Positions 8,185 through 15,956 are shown, counted from the stretch's first letter. The stretch: DNA of 34,234 nt from JADJPL01 sp964607915 (GCA_964607915.1 CAZSMU010000025.1:1-34234); one strand, 5' to 3'. The notes: generated by a model not told the origin, from the letters alone. Translations and numbers: made by a program.

Positions 8185-9033
8185 ATGATTCTGGTTGCAG
8201 ATAGCGGTTCAACGAAAACCGACTGGGTACTCACCGACGAAAAAGGCACTTTACATCATCTCAACACTATCGGTTTTAATCCTTTATACCATTCTTCGGA
8301 CTTTATAGCCGATGAGTGCAAAAAGGTATTTGATCTCGAAGCTCTGCCCTACGAGGAGATCAGGGAGGTGTACTACTACGGGGCGTCTGTATGGGACGAC
8401 GAGAAGGCCGGCAAGGTGCGCGCGGGCTTACAGAAATTGTTTCAGAACGCTCTCATAGACGTGGAACACGACTTGCTGGGGGCGGCGAGGGCGACCTGCG
8501 GGCGCTCTCCCGGCATTGCATGCATTATAGGAACAGGCTCCAACTCCTGTCTGTTCGACGGCCTGGATGTGCGCGACAACGTCACGAACCTCGGCTATTT
8601 TGTGGGGGATGAGGGCAGTGGCGCGCACCTCGGAAAAGCGCTGGTGCGCGCGTATTTTTACCGGGAGCTCCCGCACGATCTATGCCTGAAGCTCGAGGAG
8701 ATGATTCCCGGCGGAAAGGCAGAATTATTGGAAAACATCTATGAAAAGCCGTCGCCCAACGTCTATCTGGCATCGCTCACGAAGTTCCTGTCGGATAACC
8801 GGGACCACCTGTTCATACAAAAACTGATTTATGGTTCCTTTTCTGAATTTGTGGACCGCCATGTGCGCAAATACCACGGGCACCTGAGTCTCCCTGTCCA
8901 TTTCATCGGTTCGGTAGCTTTTCACTTCCGGGATTTTCTCGCGGTAATCCTGGAGGAACGCGGTATGAAAACTGGCAGATTCCTGCAAAAACCGATTGAC
9001 CGTCTGGTCGAATTTCACGTGCACCAAGAATGA
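8185..9033 (+). CDS. BadF/N-acetylglucosamine kinase-like ATPase
   Basis: The 282-residue protein belongs to the BadF/BadG/BcrA/BcrD-type ASKHA ATPase family, which includes eukaryotic N-acetylglucosamine kinase. The phosphate-1 motif is DSGSTKTDW near residue 6, a phosphate-2-like segment reads IIGTGSNSCLFDG, and GYFVGDEGSGAHLGK follows at mid-protein. Bacteroidota homologues of this size are usually annotated as N-acetylglucosamine kinases that phosphorylate amino sugars in the cytoplasm. The divergent glucosaminidase gene and the upstream GH20-like gene fit that. Its stop overlaps the pfkA start (ATGA), so the two are translationally coupled. The family is sure; the substrate is inferred. 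Confidence 0.82.
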   Translation: MILVADSGSTKTDWVLTDEKGTLHHLNTIGFNPLYHSSDFIADECKKVFDLEALPYEEIREVYYYGASVWDDEKAGKVRAGLQKLFQNALIDVEHDLLGAARATCGRSPGIACIIGTGSNSCLFDGLDVRDNVTNLGYFVGDEGSGAHLGKALVRAYFYRELPHDLCLKLEEMIPGGKAELLENIYEKPSPNVYLASLTKFLSDNRDHLFIQKLIYGSFSEFVDRHVRKYHGHLSLPVHFIGSVAFHFRDFLAVILEERGMKTGRFLQKPIDRLVEFHVHQE

Positions 9034-10025
9034 GCCCATCTATGCAAAAAACAATCAAACGCATTGCTGTATTCACTTCAGGGGGCGACGCACCGGGCAT
9101 GAATGCGGCCATACGCGCCGTCGTCCGCACCGCCTCTTTTTACGATCTACACGTCTATGGCATCCTGCGCGGGTATGAGGGGATGATCGACGGCGACTTT
9201 CAGTTGCTGGAGCGGAAAGATGTCGCCAATATCATCCACCGCGGCGGCACTATCCTCAAAACTGCGAGGAGCGAGCGCTTTCTGAGTCCGGAGGGACGAC
9301 GTACTGCTTTCGAGTCGCTCACCGCCTTTGATATTGATGCCTGTATCGGCATAGGCGGCAATGGCACCTTTACGGGCGCAAGTATTTTTTCCCAGGAATA
9401 CGATATCCCATTCATCGGGATTCCGGGTACTATTGACAACGATCTGTTCGGCACGGATTATACCATCGGTTTTGATACAGCCGTAAACACTGCCATCGAA
9501 GCGGTGGATCGCATCCGGGACACCGCCGACGCTCACAACCGCTTGTTCTTCATCGAAGTGATGGGGCGTCATGCCGGGTACATCGCCCTGCACACCGCCA
9601 TTGGGAGCGGAGCCGAAAGCGTGGTCATCCCGGAAATAGATATGGATATGGATCGGCTCACGGATTTGCTGCTCAAAAACGCACGGCGCAAAAAACTTTT
9701 CAGCCTGGTCATCGTCGCCGAGGGCAACAAAATGGGCACTACCGCAGAAATTGCCAAAATCGTTCGGGACAGAGTACACAACTTCGATATCCGCTACGCC
9801 ATTATCGGCCATTTGCAACGCGGTGGTTCCCCCAACTCTTTAGACCGTCTGCTCGCCAGCCGTCTGGGCTACGCCTCTGTGGAGGGACTCATACACGGAC
9901 AAAAGAACGTGATGGCAGGCATCATCAACGATAAAGTGGTGTTTACCCCTTTTCAGGATGCCATCTCTAAAGACAAACCCATTGACCGGGAGCTGATCCG
10001 CATGGCGGAGATATTAGCTATGTAA
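9030..10025 (+). CDS. pfkA: 6-phosphofructokinase
   Basis: The 331-residue protein is a bacterial-type phosphofructokinase. It carries TSGGDAPGMNAAIRAVVR near the N-terminus, PGTIDNDLFGTDYTIG (catalytic Asp within TIDND), MGRHAGYIAL and HLQRGGSPNSLDR. It phosphorylates fructose 6-phosphate in glycolysis in the cytoplasm. The nucleotide/Mg loop reads GGNGT where ATP-dependent enzymes normally have GGDGS/T. Asn111 therefore replaces the Asp equivalent to E. coli Asp103, while the following Gly, typical of ATP rather than PPi use, is kept. The start at 9030 overlaps the previous stop by 4 bases; MQKTIKR at 9042 is an alternative. A hairpin terminator follows at 10059-10094. Confidence 0.94.
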   Translation: MSPSMQKTIKRIAVFTSGGDAPGMNAAIRAVVRTASFYDLHVYGILRGYEGMIDGDFQLLERKDVANIIHRGGTILKTARSERFLSPEGRRTAFESLTAFDIDACIGIGGNGTFTGASIFSQEYDIPFIGIPGTIDNDLFGTDYTIGFDTAVNTAIEAVDRIRDTADAHNRLFFIEVMGRHAGYIALHTAIGSGAESVVIPEIDMDMDRLTDLLLKNARRKKLFSLVIVAEGNKMGTTAEIAKIVRDRVHNFDIRYAIIGHLQRGGSPNSLDRLLASRLGYASVEGLIHGQKNVMAGIINDKVVFTPFQDAISKDKPIDRELIRMAEILAM

Positions 10026-10038
10026 AGGGGTATAGCCG

Positions 10039-12252
10039 CTACAAGCCCAGGGCCCGGAAGAGCCTCAAATACTCGGTATTTTGAGGCTCTTTTTGGATCA
10101 AGCCCTGTGCAATTTTTCGTGCTTTTGCCAAATCCCCTCGCTGGTAGTACAGCACCGCCAGCGCGTATTCGAGGTATCCCTGCCCGGGAGCTTTTCGCAG
10201 GCCGTCCTGGAACGCGCGCTCTGCTTCGGTACTTTTTCCCATATTTTGCAGGGCGAGACCCCAATTATAGCTGTACCGGGGATCATTGGACTGAGCCGCT
10301 GCCACAGCCAGGTACGAAGTCGCTTCTTCCAGGCGCTGCATCTCTGCGAATAGAAGCCCCAGTTCGTAATTAGCCCAGGCCTCGGAGGGATTGCGCGCCA
10401 GAAACTGCTGATATACGACTGCCGCCTTGTCGAACTGCCCGCGCCCGTAGTAAAAATTAGCGGCTGCGCTCACTGCGGGCGGGTGGTCCTGATCGAGCCG
10501 GAGCGCCGACTGGAATGCCTTTTCTGCAGAAGCGATATCGCCCTGGCTCATCTTCAGTTGTGCCTTCCGCAGGCGGCCCCCGCTGAAGTCAGACTGGGCC
10601 AGCAGCACCTGCTCGCCCTCCGCGATTGCTTTTTCGTAGGCTTCTTTACTGCCCTTGGGGATGGAAGAGCTCGCGTCTGCCAAAATGAACGCAGCCGATA
10701 CGCGTACCGAGCGCACCGGGTCTTCCAGCATAGGCGCCAGACGGGCAACCCGCGTTTCCGGGGGAAAAGCCTGGAAGGCATCTACTGCGGAGTTCCGTAT
10801 AAAAGGAACCGGACTTTTCAGGGCGCGGGAGAAAAAAACCTCCCAATTCGCTGCTTGTTCGGAAGCAGACAAGTTCCATACCGCCATAGCCTTGGCCATG
10901 TCCGATTGGGCCGTATCTTCCAATAGCGCCGCGACTTTGTCTGCAGCGCCCGGCTCTCCCTGCCGGAACGCCAGAAATGCCTCTGCGTAGTGGGGTTTCC
11001 TCTTTTCGCCAAAATGCGCAGCAACGGCCTCTGCTTGCCATTTGAACCCCTTGCCTGCATGGCAGTTGTTGCACGCGTTCGGCGTGCCGTAGCGAGCGCT
11101 CAGGTCCGGGCGGGGCACGCGCAGGCTATGGTCGCGGCGGAAGTCGTTGCCCATGTAGTACTTTCCCGGCATATGGCAGTTGACACATTGCGCGGCCGTG
11201 CTTCCCAGCGGGTGGAAATGATGCGATTCCGTGTCGTATATCTTTGGGGCATGGCACTGCGCGCACAGGGCATTGCCCTCCGCGCGCAATTTCAGAGAGT
11301 GTGGGTTGTGGCAATTGGTGCATTTCACCCCTTGTTGGTACATGCGGCTCTGGGTGAAAGACCCGTATTCATATACTTCCTCCAGGATCTGGCCATCGGC
11401 ATGATACGCATTCGGCTTGGGGACTTCTACGCCGTAGTGATCGGCATACACGCCGCTGTGGTCGTACGCCAGGCTTTGGTTGGAGCGCAGCGAGTGGCAG
11501 CGGGCACACTGATCTACCTGTTGCTTGTGGTCCAGTGCGGGGGTGAGGTGTAAGAAACTCCCCTGGACCCTTTTACCTTTCTTGTAACCCGCCGAACCTA
11601 CATATTCAAGATGCCTGGAGCCCGGGCCATGGCAAGCTTCGCAACTCACATCCAGTATAGACCAAGTCGTTTGGTAGGTATCTGTTTCGGGGTCATAATT
11701 TTTCTGGAGGTTGGTAGAGTGGCAATCTGCGCACATATTGTTCCAGGTCATACTGCCCTTGGTCCAGTGCATCCAGTCGTCCGGGCGGAAGCGGTTCTTT
11801 GGCTGCAGGTCGAACCATTTTCCATCGCGGCTGTCCCAGGCCAGGTGCAGCGCCTGCAGGCGTCCGCCCGGGAAGCGCACCAGGTATTGCTGCAGGGGAA
11901 AGACGCCAAAAACATAGGCGATCTCAAAGTCCTGCATAGCGCCCTCCGCTCCCTCGGTATGTACGATGAAGCGATTTCCCTTTCTGAAAAAACGGGATGT
12001 AATTCCTTTGCTCCGCAGCTCGACCCCTGAAAAATCACCCAGGACGGTGGAGTCCGACACTTCCTGCATCGCCAAGTCGTGGTGAGAGCCCCGCCAGTCC
12101 TCCGCTTCCTTCTGGTGGCAGGCACCACAGGAAGGCTCCCCCACGTACGCTGCCTCTGCCCCAGCAGGAAGTGTATTTTCTGAACACGACCACAACAAAT
12201 CTGAAACGTACAGCAGAAGGCCGATGCTGAACACCAGGTACAAGAACCTCAT
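10039..12252 (-). CDS. Eight-haem cytochrome c lipoprotein with TPR domain
   Basis: The 737-residue protein has an N-terminal hydrophobic segment ending in LWSC, a plausible though imperfect lipobox (Cys23), so it is probably exported and lipid-anchored. Eight CXXCH haem-binding motifs lie between residues 42 and 398: CGACH, CADCH, CEACH, CARCH, CTNCH, CAQCH, CVNCH and CNNCH. A HEAT-like stretch (residues about 430-540, e.g. RVARLAPMLEDPVRSVRVSAA) and several TPR units (about 560-737) follow. The layout resembles the cytochrome c554-like multihaem plus TPR proteins seen in Bacteroidota and Planctomycetota. It is likely a periplasmic or cell-surface electron carrier or redox enzyme held in a complex by its TPRs. 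No partner oxidase or reductase is adjacent. The cupin gene lies 12 bp upstream on the same strand. Confidence 0.85.
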   Translation of the reverse strand: MRFLYLVFSIGLLLYVSDLLWSCSENTLPAGAEAAYVGEPSCGACHQKEAEDWRGSHHDLAMQEVSDSTVLGDFSGVELRSKGITSRFFRKGNRFIVHTEGAEGAMQDFEIAYVFGVFPLQQYLVRFPGGRLQALHLAWDSRDGKWFDLQPKNRFRPDDWMHWTKGSMTWNNMCADCHSTNLQKNYDPETDTYQTTWSILDVSCEACHGPGSRHLEYVGSAGYKKGKRVQGSFLHLTPALDHKQQVDQCARCHSLRSNQSLAYDHSGVYADHYGVEVPKPNAYHADGQILEEVYEYGSFTQSRMYQQGVKCTNCHNPHSLKLRAEGNALCAQCHAPKIYDTESHHFHPLGSTAAQCVNCHMPGKYYMGNDFRRDHSLRVPRPDLSARYGTPNACNNCHAGKGFKWQAEAVAAHFGEKRKPHYAEAFLAFRQGEPGAADKVAALLEDTAQSDMAKAMAVWNLSASEQAANWEVFFSRALKSPVPFIRNSAVDAFQAFPPETRVARLAPMLEDPVRSVRVSAAFILADASSSIPKGSKEAYEKAIAEGEQVLLAQSDFSGGRLRKAQLKMSQGDIASAEKAFQSALRLDQDHPPAVSAAANFYYGRGQFDKAAVVYQQFLARNPSEAWANYELGLLFAEMQRLEEATSYLAVAAAQSNDPRYSYNWGLALQNMGKSTEAERAFQDGLRKAPGQGYLEYALAVLYYQRGDLAKARKIAQGLIQKEPQNTEYLRLFRALGL
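10059..10094 (+). terminator. Intrinsic terminator of the kinase-pfkA operon, inside the convergent gene
   Basis: AGAGCCTCAAA (10059-10069) pairs with TTTGAGGCTCT (10080-10090), extended inward by TAC/GTA with one bulge, and is followed by TTTT. It lies 34 bases after the pfkA stop. The whole hairpin is within the last codons of the multihaem gene on the other strand. There is no T-tract in the - direction, so it is one-way. Confidence 0.75.
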
Positions 12253-12264
12253 CCCCTTTCCGGA

Positions 12265-12588
12265 TTATTTGTAGTCCTCCCGCACGGGTTGGAATACATC
12301 TATCAACCGGCACGCCGTAATGGCCCGTACCCCGTGCGGCACATTCGAGGGCAGCACTACTATGTCCCCTGCCCGGCATATCCTGTTTTCTCCGTTTACG
12401 GTGAACTCCAGTTCGCCTTCCAGGACGTTGGTCATCTGCTCGTGCACATGTTGATGCACCGGCAGGACTGCCCCTTGTTTGAGATCTACATACGCCAACG
12501 ACATCCCTTCCATGTGCACCAGACGCGCGTGGATGCCCTCGCGGAGTTCGCGGGCAGAGAGCCCTCCTACGTTCAAGAAGTATTCCAT
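12265..12588 (-). CDS. Small cupin-domain protein
   Basis: I place the start at ATG 12588 (107 residues, MEYFLNVGGLS). An upstream in-frame ATG at 12639 would run through the palindromic repeat at 12604-12682 and add an unlikely N-terminus. The protein is a single cupin barrel: motif 1 is VHQHVHEQMTNVLEGELEF, with the metal-binding His, His and Glu, and motif 2 is AGDIVVLPSNVPHGV. Cupins of this size bind a metal and act as enzymes or sensors; the ligand here is unknown. It is 12 bp upstream of the eight-haem gene and probably co-transcribed with it. Confidence 0.85.
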   Translation of the reverse strand: MEYFLNVGGLSARELREGIHARLVHMEGMSLAYVDLKQGAVLPVHQHVHEQMTNVLEGELEFTVNGENRICRAGDIVVLPSNVPHGVRAITACRLIDVFQPVREDYK

Positions 12589-12603
12589 ACTGCGATTATT
12601 ATG

Positions 12604-12682
12604 AGACTTGTTGCGCGGGGGGATCATCGAGGAGCCCAAAAGGCCCTTTTTTCACTCCTCGATGATCCCGAGCAACAAGTCT
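12604..12682. repeat. Dispersed palindromic repeat, best-preserved long copy
   Basis: The outer arms AGACTTGTTGC (12604-12614) and GCAACAAGTCT (12672-12682) are perfect. The inner arms GGATCATCGAGGAG (12621-12634) and CTCCTCGATGATCC (12655-12668) are also perfect 14-mers. The 20-base centre (12635-12654) contains AAAAGGCCCTTTTTT. The right end overlaps the stop codon of the Spo0M-like gene: its TAG is made of one gene base plus the first two bases of the element on the - strand. Confidence 0.92.
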
Positions 12683-13145
12683 ACGGTTTTACAACGATCA
12701 CCTGGCGGACAAACGGATTGAGGGCAGTACCTTGAATCCTGGCTTCTGCCTCGACCCGAAATTCTGACTCGACCTGATTCGCCCATTTCGCTACTTTCGC
12801 AACCCCTTTCCACAGAAGCGCTTTTTCCATCGCATCTACGTTAGACTCGACCCGTACGAAGGGCAAAGAAAAGGGCAGCTCCACGATTTTTCCTTTGGGG
12901 ATATCTATTTGTTTTTCCACTTCCAGAGCGCCCAGCACATATTCATCTACCAGGCGCTCTTCTCCCCTGCCCCGGCTGTATCGCTCTTTGAGCGCTATCC
13001 TCAGATAGGTAACCCTTTGCGGGTTCATGGACTGGAAGCGCAATTTGCCCTCCAGGAGGGCGGATTTCAGCGATAGGGTCTCTGGCAACAGCAGTTCGAT
13101 TTTCACCCCTTCGATACCCAGCCAGCGTTTTACTCTTTGGATCAT
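12681..13145 (-). CDS. Spo0M/arrestin-like domain protein
   Basis: This 154-residue protein has no signal peptide. It contains an arrestin-like beta-sandwich pattern near the start (LEGKLRFQSMNPQRVTYLRIALKERYSRGRGEE) followed by IPKGKIVELPFSLPF, typical of the Spo0M family. It is only about half the length of Bacillus Spo0M (roughly 250 residues), so it may keep only one of the two arrestin folds. The function of Bacteroidota members is unknown. It is the last gene of the - strand Fe-S cluster, 21 bp after the previous gene, and its stop codon abuts the palindromic repeat. The Spo0M link is from sequence pattern only. Confidence 0.5.
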   Translation of the reverse strand: MIQRVKRWLGIEGVKIELLLPETLSLKSALLEGKLRFQSMNPQRVTYLRIALKERYSRGRGEERLVDEYVLGALEVEKQIDIPKGKIVELPFSLPFVRVESNVDAMEKALLWKGVAKVAKWANQVESEFRVEAEARIQGTALNPFVRQVIVVKP

Positions 13146-13166
13146 GCCGAATATTTTAGTATGCTC

Positions 13167-13646
13167 TTACACCATGCGTTTCATCCAGCTTTCGCTGAGC
13201 GGCTTTGCAAAAGCGCGGTCAAACGAGAGCTTATCGCTAATCAAGGGGTCGAATACGACCGTGGCATCGTGAATCGTCCCATCGCGGTAGCCCTTTGCGA
13301 ACGCATCCCGGGAAAGGGTTGTGATTTTTTCCCCATCGAGGTAGGAGAACAGCATACGGTCAAATAAATCCATTCCGTACTGTGCCTGCAGGTCTTTTAA
13401 AAAAGCCACGGAGCGATCGATGGAGCATCCTCCTGCCCCCACCTGCCCTTCGTCCACCATCAGCACGATAAAGCGGTCGAACACTACCTGCGCACTTGCT
13501 TTGAGCAATTGGTTATGGCTCACCCATTGCCGGGCAAAATTGCCGAGTTGCCGGTTCAATGACTCGATCTCGTCGGGGGTGAAAGGCCGGTTGCTTTGAT
13601 ATACCCAGACCCGTGCGTGGTCCGGGAAGTGCTGCATTGCTGTCAT
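13167..13646 (-). CDS. Conserved Bacteroidota protein often labelled ABC transporter ATPase (no Walker motifs)
   Basis: The 159-residue cytoplasmic protein has ARVWVYQSNRPFTPDEI near the start, a central VDEGQVGAGGCSIDRSV and a basic C-terminus. Close relatives in Bacteroidota are commonly labelled ABC transporter ATPase, but no Walker A, signature or Walker B motif is visible, so that name looks wrong. GGCSIDRSV is probably the functional core; the conserved Cys, Asp and Ser there could be catalytic or structural. It overlaps the upstream Fe-S gene by 4 bp, so it is translationally coupled to it. This suggests a role with the redox module. The function is unknown. Confidence 0.7.
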   Translation of the reverse strand: MTAMQHFPDHARVWVYQSNRPFTPDEIESLNRQLGNFARQWVSHNQLLKASAQVVFDRFIVLMVDEGQVGAGGCSIDRSVAFLKDLQAQYGMDLFDRMLFSYLDGEKITTLSRDAFAKGYRDGTIHDATVVFDPLISDKLSFDRAFAKPLSESWMKRMV

Positions 13647-14440
13647 CTTTGTTGCATGTTGTTTAAAATCAGTTCTGCCAGGTCATATACGAGAACTTCC
13701 TCCTGTTTATCTTTTGCTTTTATGCCGTCCTGCAGCATAGTGATACAGAAGGGGCAATTTGCCGCCACCGCAGTTGCGCCGCTTTCCAGGATCTCCTCCG
13801 CGCGCGCTACGTTGATACGCTGGTCGCCGGGTTCGTCCTCTTTCCACATTTGGGCACCGCCGGCTCCGCAGCAGAGGCCATTGCTGCGGCAGCGCTTCAG
13901 TTCGACCAGATCGGCGTCCAGGGCTTTGAGTACTTCGCGCGGCGCTTCATACACCCCGTTGATCCGGCCGATGTAGCAAGAATCGTGGTAGGTGATGCGC
14001 TTGCCCTTAAAGCTGCCCCCTTCCTTCATTTTTATACGCCCTTCCGCAATCAATTGTTGCAACAGCTGCGTGTGGTGGATAACCTCATAGTTGCCGCCCA
14101 GGGCCGGGTATTCATTTTTCAGGGTGTTGAAGCAGTGCGGGCAAGCGGTCACAACCTTTTTAACGCCGTACCCATTCAGTACTTCCACATTCTGTACGGC
14201 CAGCATTTGAAATATGAACTCGTTGCCGGCCCGGCGGGCCGGGTCTCCCGTGCATTGCTCCTCTGTGCCGAGGATGGCGAAAGAAATTTCGGTAGCGTGC
14301 AGGATGCGCGCAAAAGCAGCGGTCACTTTCTGTGCCCGAGCATCAAAACTTCCGGCGCACCCCACCCAGAACAGGATGTCGGGGGTGCGACCTTCGGCGG
14401 CCAGCTCGGCCATGGTAGGGATATGCAAGGACATAATCAT
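13643..14440 (-). CDS. CCG-domain Fe-S protein (HdrB/GlcF-like)
   Basis: The 265-residue protein has two cysteine-rich CCG domains as in heterodisulfide reductase HdrB/HdrD, GlpC, GlcF and LutA. Domain 1 has ILFWVGCAGSFDARAQKV, EEQCTGDPARR and TACPHCFNTLKNEYP. Domain 2 has TYHDSCYIGR, CRSNGLCCGAGGAQMW and ANCPFCITML. Such domains bind an unusual Fe-S cluster and pass electrons to or from a partner. It lacks its own 4Fe-4S ferredoxin domain, which is supplied by the next gene upstream (14532-15851). The two together resemble a split HdrD/GlpC-type enzyme on the cytoplasmic face of the inner membrane. The start may be 14440 or the ATG at 14434. A palindromic repeat separates it from the upstream gene. 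Confidence 0.85.
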   Translation of the reverse strand: MIMSLHIPTMAELAAEGRTPDILFWVGCAGSFDARAQKVTAAFARILHATEISFAILGTEEQCTGDPARRAGNEFIFQMLAVQNVEVLNGYGVKKVVTACPHCFNTLKNEYPALGGNYEVIHHTQLLQQLIAEGRIKMKEGGSFKGKRITYHDSCYIGRINGVYEAPREVLKALDADLVELKRCRSNGLCCGAGGAQMWKEDEPGDQRINVARAEEILESGATAVAANCPFCITMLQDGIKAKDKQEEVLVYDLAELILNNMQQR

Positions 14441-14448
14441 TTGGTTAT

Positions 14449-14527
14449 TAGAGCTATTGCGAGGAGAATCACCAAAGGGGCAGAGTTGGACAAAAGGACT
14501 CTTTTTTCCCTCCTCGCGACAAATCTA
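14449..14527. repeat. Dispersed palindromic repeat, diverged copy
   Basis: TAGAGCTATTGCGAGGAG (14449-14466) and CTCCTCGCGACAAATCTA (14510-14527) are imperfect inverted copies with a perfect 8-bp core, GCGAGGAG / CTCCTCGC. The centre includes CAAAAGGACTCTTTTTTCCC, like the other copies. It begins 4 bases past the stop of the ferredoxin gene and ends 8 bases before the CCG-domain gene, so it sits inside a same-strand cluster. Confidence 0.8.
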
Positions 14528-14531
14528 TAGG

Positions 14532-15851
14532 TTATGCAGAAAGTTCTTTTGTCCACTGATCCCGGGGCGTGGACATTGCCCAGGCTGCCCCGCTGTTTTC
14601 CATGCTGTTGAACATGGGGAGCCAGTCGGAAGGGCCTTGGGAAAGCGTCAGGATTTCGTACCGGCGCATTTTAAGGATGGGGTCCAGGGGGTTGATCAAA
14701 ACCGGACAAGCCTCCACGCAGGCATTGCAGGTCGTGCAGGCATGGATTTCTTCCGGGGAAATATAGTCAAAAAGGGATTTGCCGTCCTGAAAATTCGCAG
14801 CGTCGAGCGCTTTAGCCGCATCTTTGGCGTAGGTCATATCACCGCTGTCTATCTTTCGGCCGATTTCCTCGGCACGGTCGCGGATGCTCATCACCACTTT
14901 TCGGGGGGAGAGTTTTTTTCCGGTACTGTTCGCCGGGCAGACGGCCGTACACCGTCCACACTCTGTACAACTGTAGGCATCCAGGATATTTTTCCAGCTC
15001 ATAGCCGGAACATCCCCGGCACCGAAGTCAGGCACTTCGGCGGTGGCGGTAGCATCGGAAAGCCCCAGCATAGATTTGACCTCCTGCATAATGGCGGGCA
15101 TATTTTCCATCTCCCCGCGCGGTCTTTGGGGCGCATACCATGTGTTGGGGAAAGCGAGCAGAATATGTAAGTGCTTGGAAACCGGCAGGTAGTTCAGGAA
15201 AGCAAACACGACCAGCACATGTCCCCACCAGCCTATTCGTTCCAGCAGGTGCAGGGAGGCCGCAGGGAAGTCTTGCCAAACAGGGGAAATGTAGCGGCTC
15301 AGCGCAAAGCTATAGCTATTTTGGTGCAGGGCCATATCTGCGCTGTTCATCAGGAAAATACAGAAAATCAATGCGATTTCCAGGTAGAGTATTACGTTGG
15401 CGTCTTTTGCTGGCCATCCCTTCAGTTCGGGTTTTTGAAACCGGGCGATGTGCAGGACGTTGCGGCGCACCAAAAAGACAAAAGTGGCGATGAGAGCCAG
15501 CGCAGAAAGCACTTCGATAAAGCTGATGATGAACGTGTAAAACCCACCGAGCGATGGGGCGAAGAAGCGGTGCGTGCCGAAAATCCCGTCGATGAATATT
15601 TCTATCAGCTCGATCTGGGTAATGACGAAAGCTACGTATATGAACAAATGCAGTATTGCTGGAAGGGCGTTTTTGAACATTTTCTGCTGCCCAAAAGCGA
15701 CCAGCAACACATTCCGCCAGCGCAGGGCCTGCTCACCGGGTATTTCCTCCGCCTGGCCGAGCAGGATATTCCTGCGCACCTTCATGAATTGGCGGGCCGC
15801 CATAGCGATAGAGAGGAGGGCGATCGCGACAAACGAGATTGAGGACAGCAT
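14532..15851 (-). CDS. Membrane-bound 4Fe-4S ferredoxin protein (HdrD/GlpC partner-like)
   Basis: I chose ATG 15851 (439 residues) because MLSSISFVAIALLSIAMAA...RRNILLG is how relatives begin. In-frame ATGs at 15881 and 15947 also exist, but the latter lies in a degenerate palindromic repeat. About five membrane segments fill the first ~270 residues, resembling the NarI-like anchor of Hdr-type complexes. Two 4Fe-4S motifs follow: CTECGRCTAVCP and CTTCNACVEACP. The protein probably carries electrons between a quinone or haem site and its CCG-domain partner, encoded next at 13643-14440. His pairs in the helices could bind haem b, though I cannot prove this. It is the first gene of the - cluster. 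Confidence 0.85.
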   Translation of the reverse strand: MLSSISFVAIALLSIAMAARQFMKVRRNILLGQAEEIPGEQALRWRNVLLVAFGQQKMFKNALPAILHLFIYVAFVITQIELIEIFIDGIFGTHRFFAPSLGGFYTFIISFIEVLSALALIATFVFLVRRNVLHIARFQKPELKGWPAKDANVILYLEIALIFCIFLMNSADMALHQNSYSFALSRYISPVWQDFPAASLHLLERIGWWGHVLVVFAFLNYLPVSKHLHILLAFPNTWYAPQRPRGEMENMPAIMQEVKSMLGLSDATATAEVPDFGAGDVPAMSWKNILDAYSCTECGRCTAVCPANSTGKKLSPRKVVMSIRDRAEEIGRKIDSGDMTYAKDAAKALDAANFQDGKSLFDYISPEEIHACTTCNACVEACPVLINPLDPILKMRRYEILTLSQGPSDWLPMFNSMENSGAAWAMSTPRDQWTKELSA

Positions 15852-15882
15852 AATGGACTGATTCTGATGTTCGGACTCCATT

Positions 15883-15956
15883 CGACTTCTTACGGGGGAA
15901 TCGTCGAGGGTCAAAAAGCCTTTTTCCTGCCCACCGCCCTCTCGCAAAAAGCCGAT
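15883..15956. repeat. Dispersed palindromic repeat, degenerate copy between divergent genes
   Basis: CGACTTCTTACGGGGG (15883-15898) and CTCGCAAAAAGCCGAT (15941-15956) are decayed family ends. The interior ATCGTCGAGGGTCAAAAAGC matches the interior of the copy at 16555-16628. Unlike the others, it lies upstream of both flanking genes, so it cannot be explained as a terminator. Confidence 0.65.

Noticed and set aside
13167..13646. ABC transporter ATPase identity for the 159-residue protein
   Set aside because: It has no Walker A, signature or Walker B motif; the common database label appears to be a mis-annotation.
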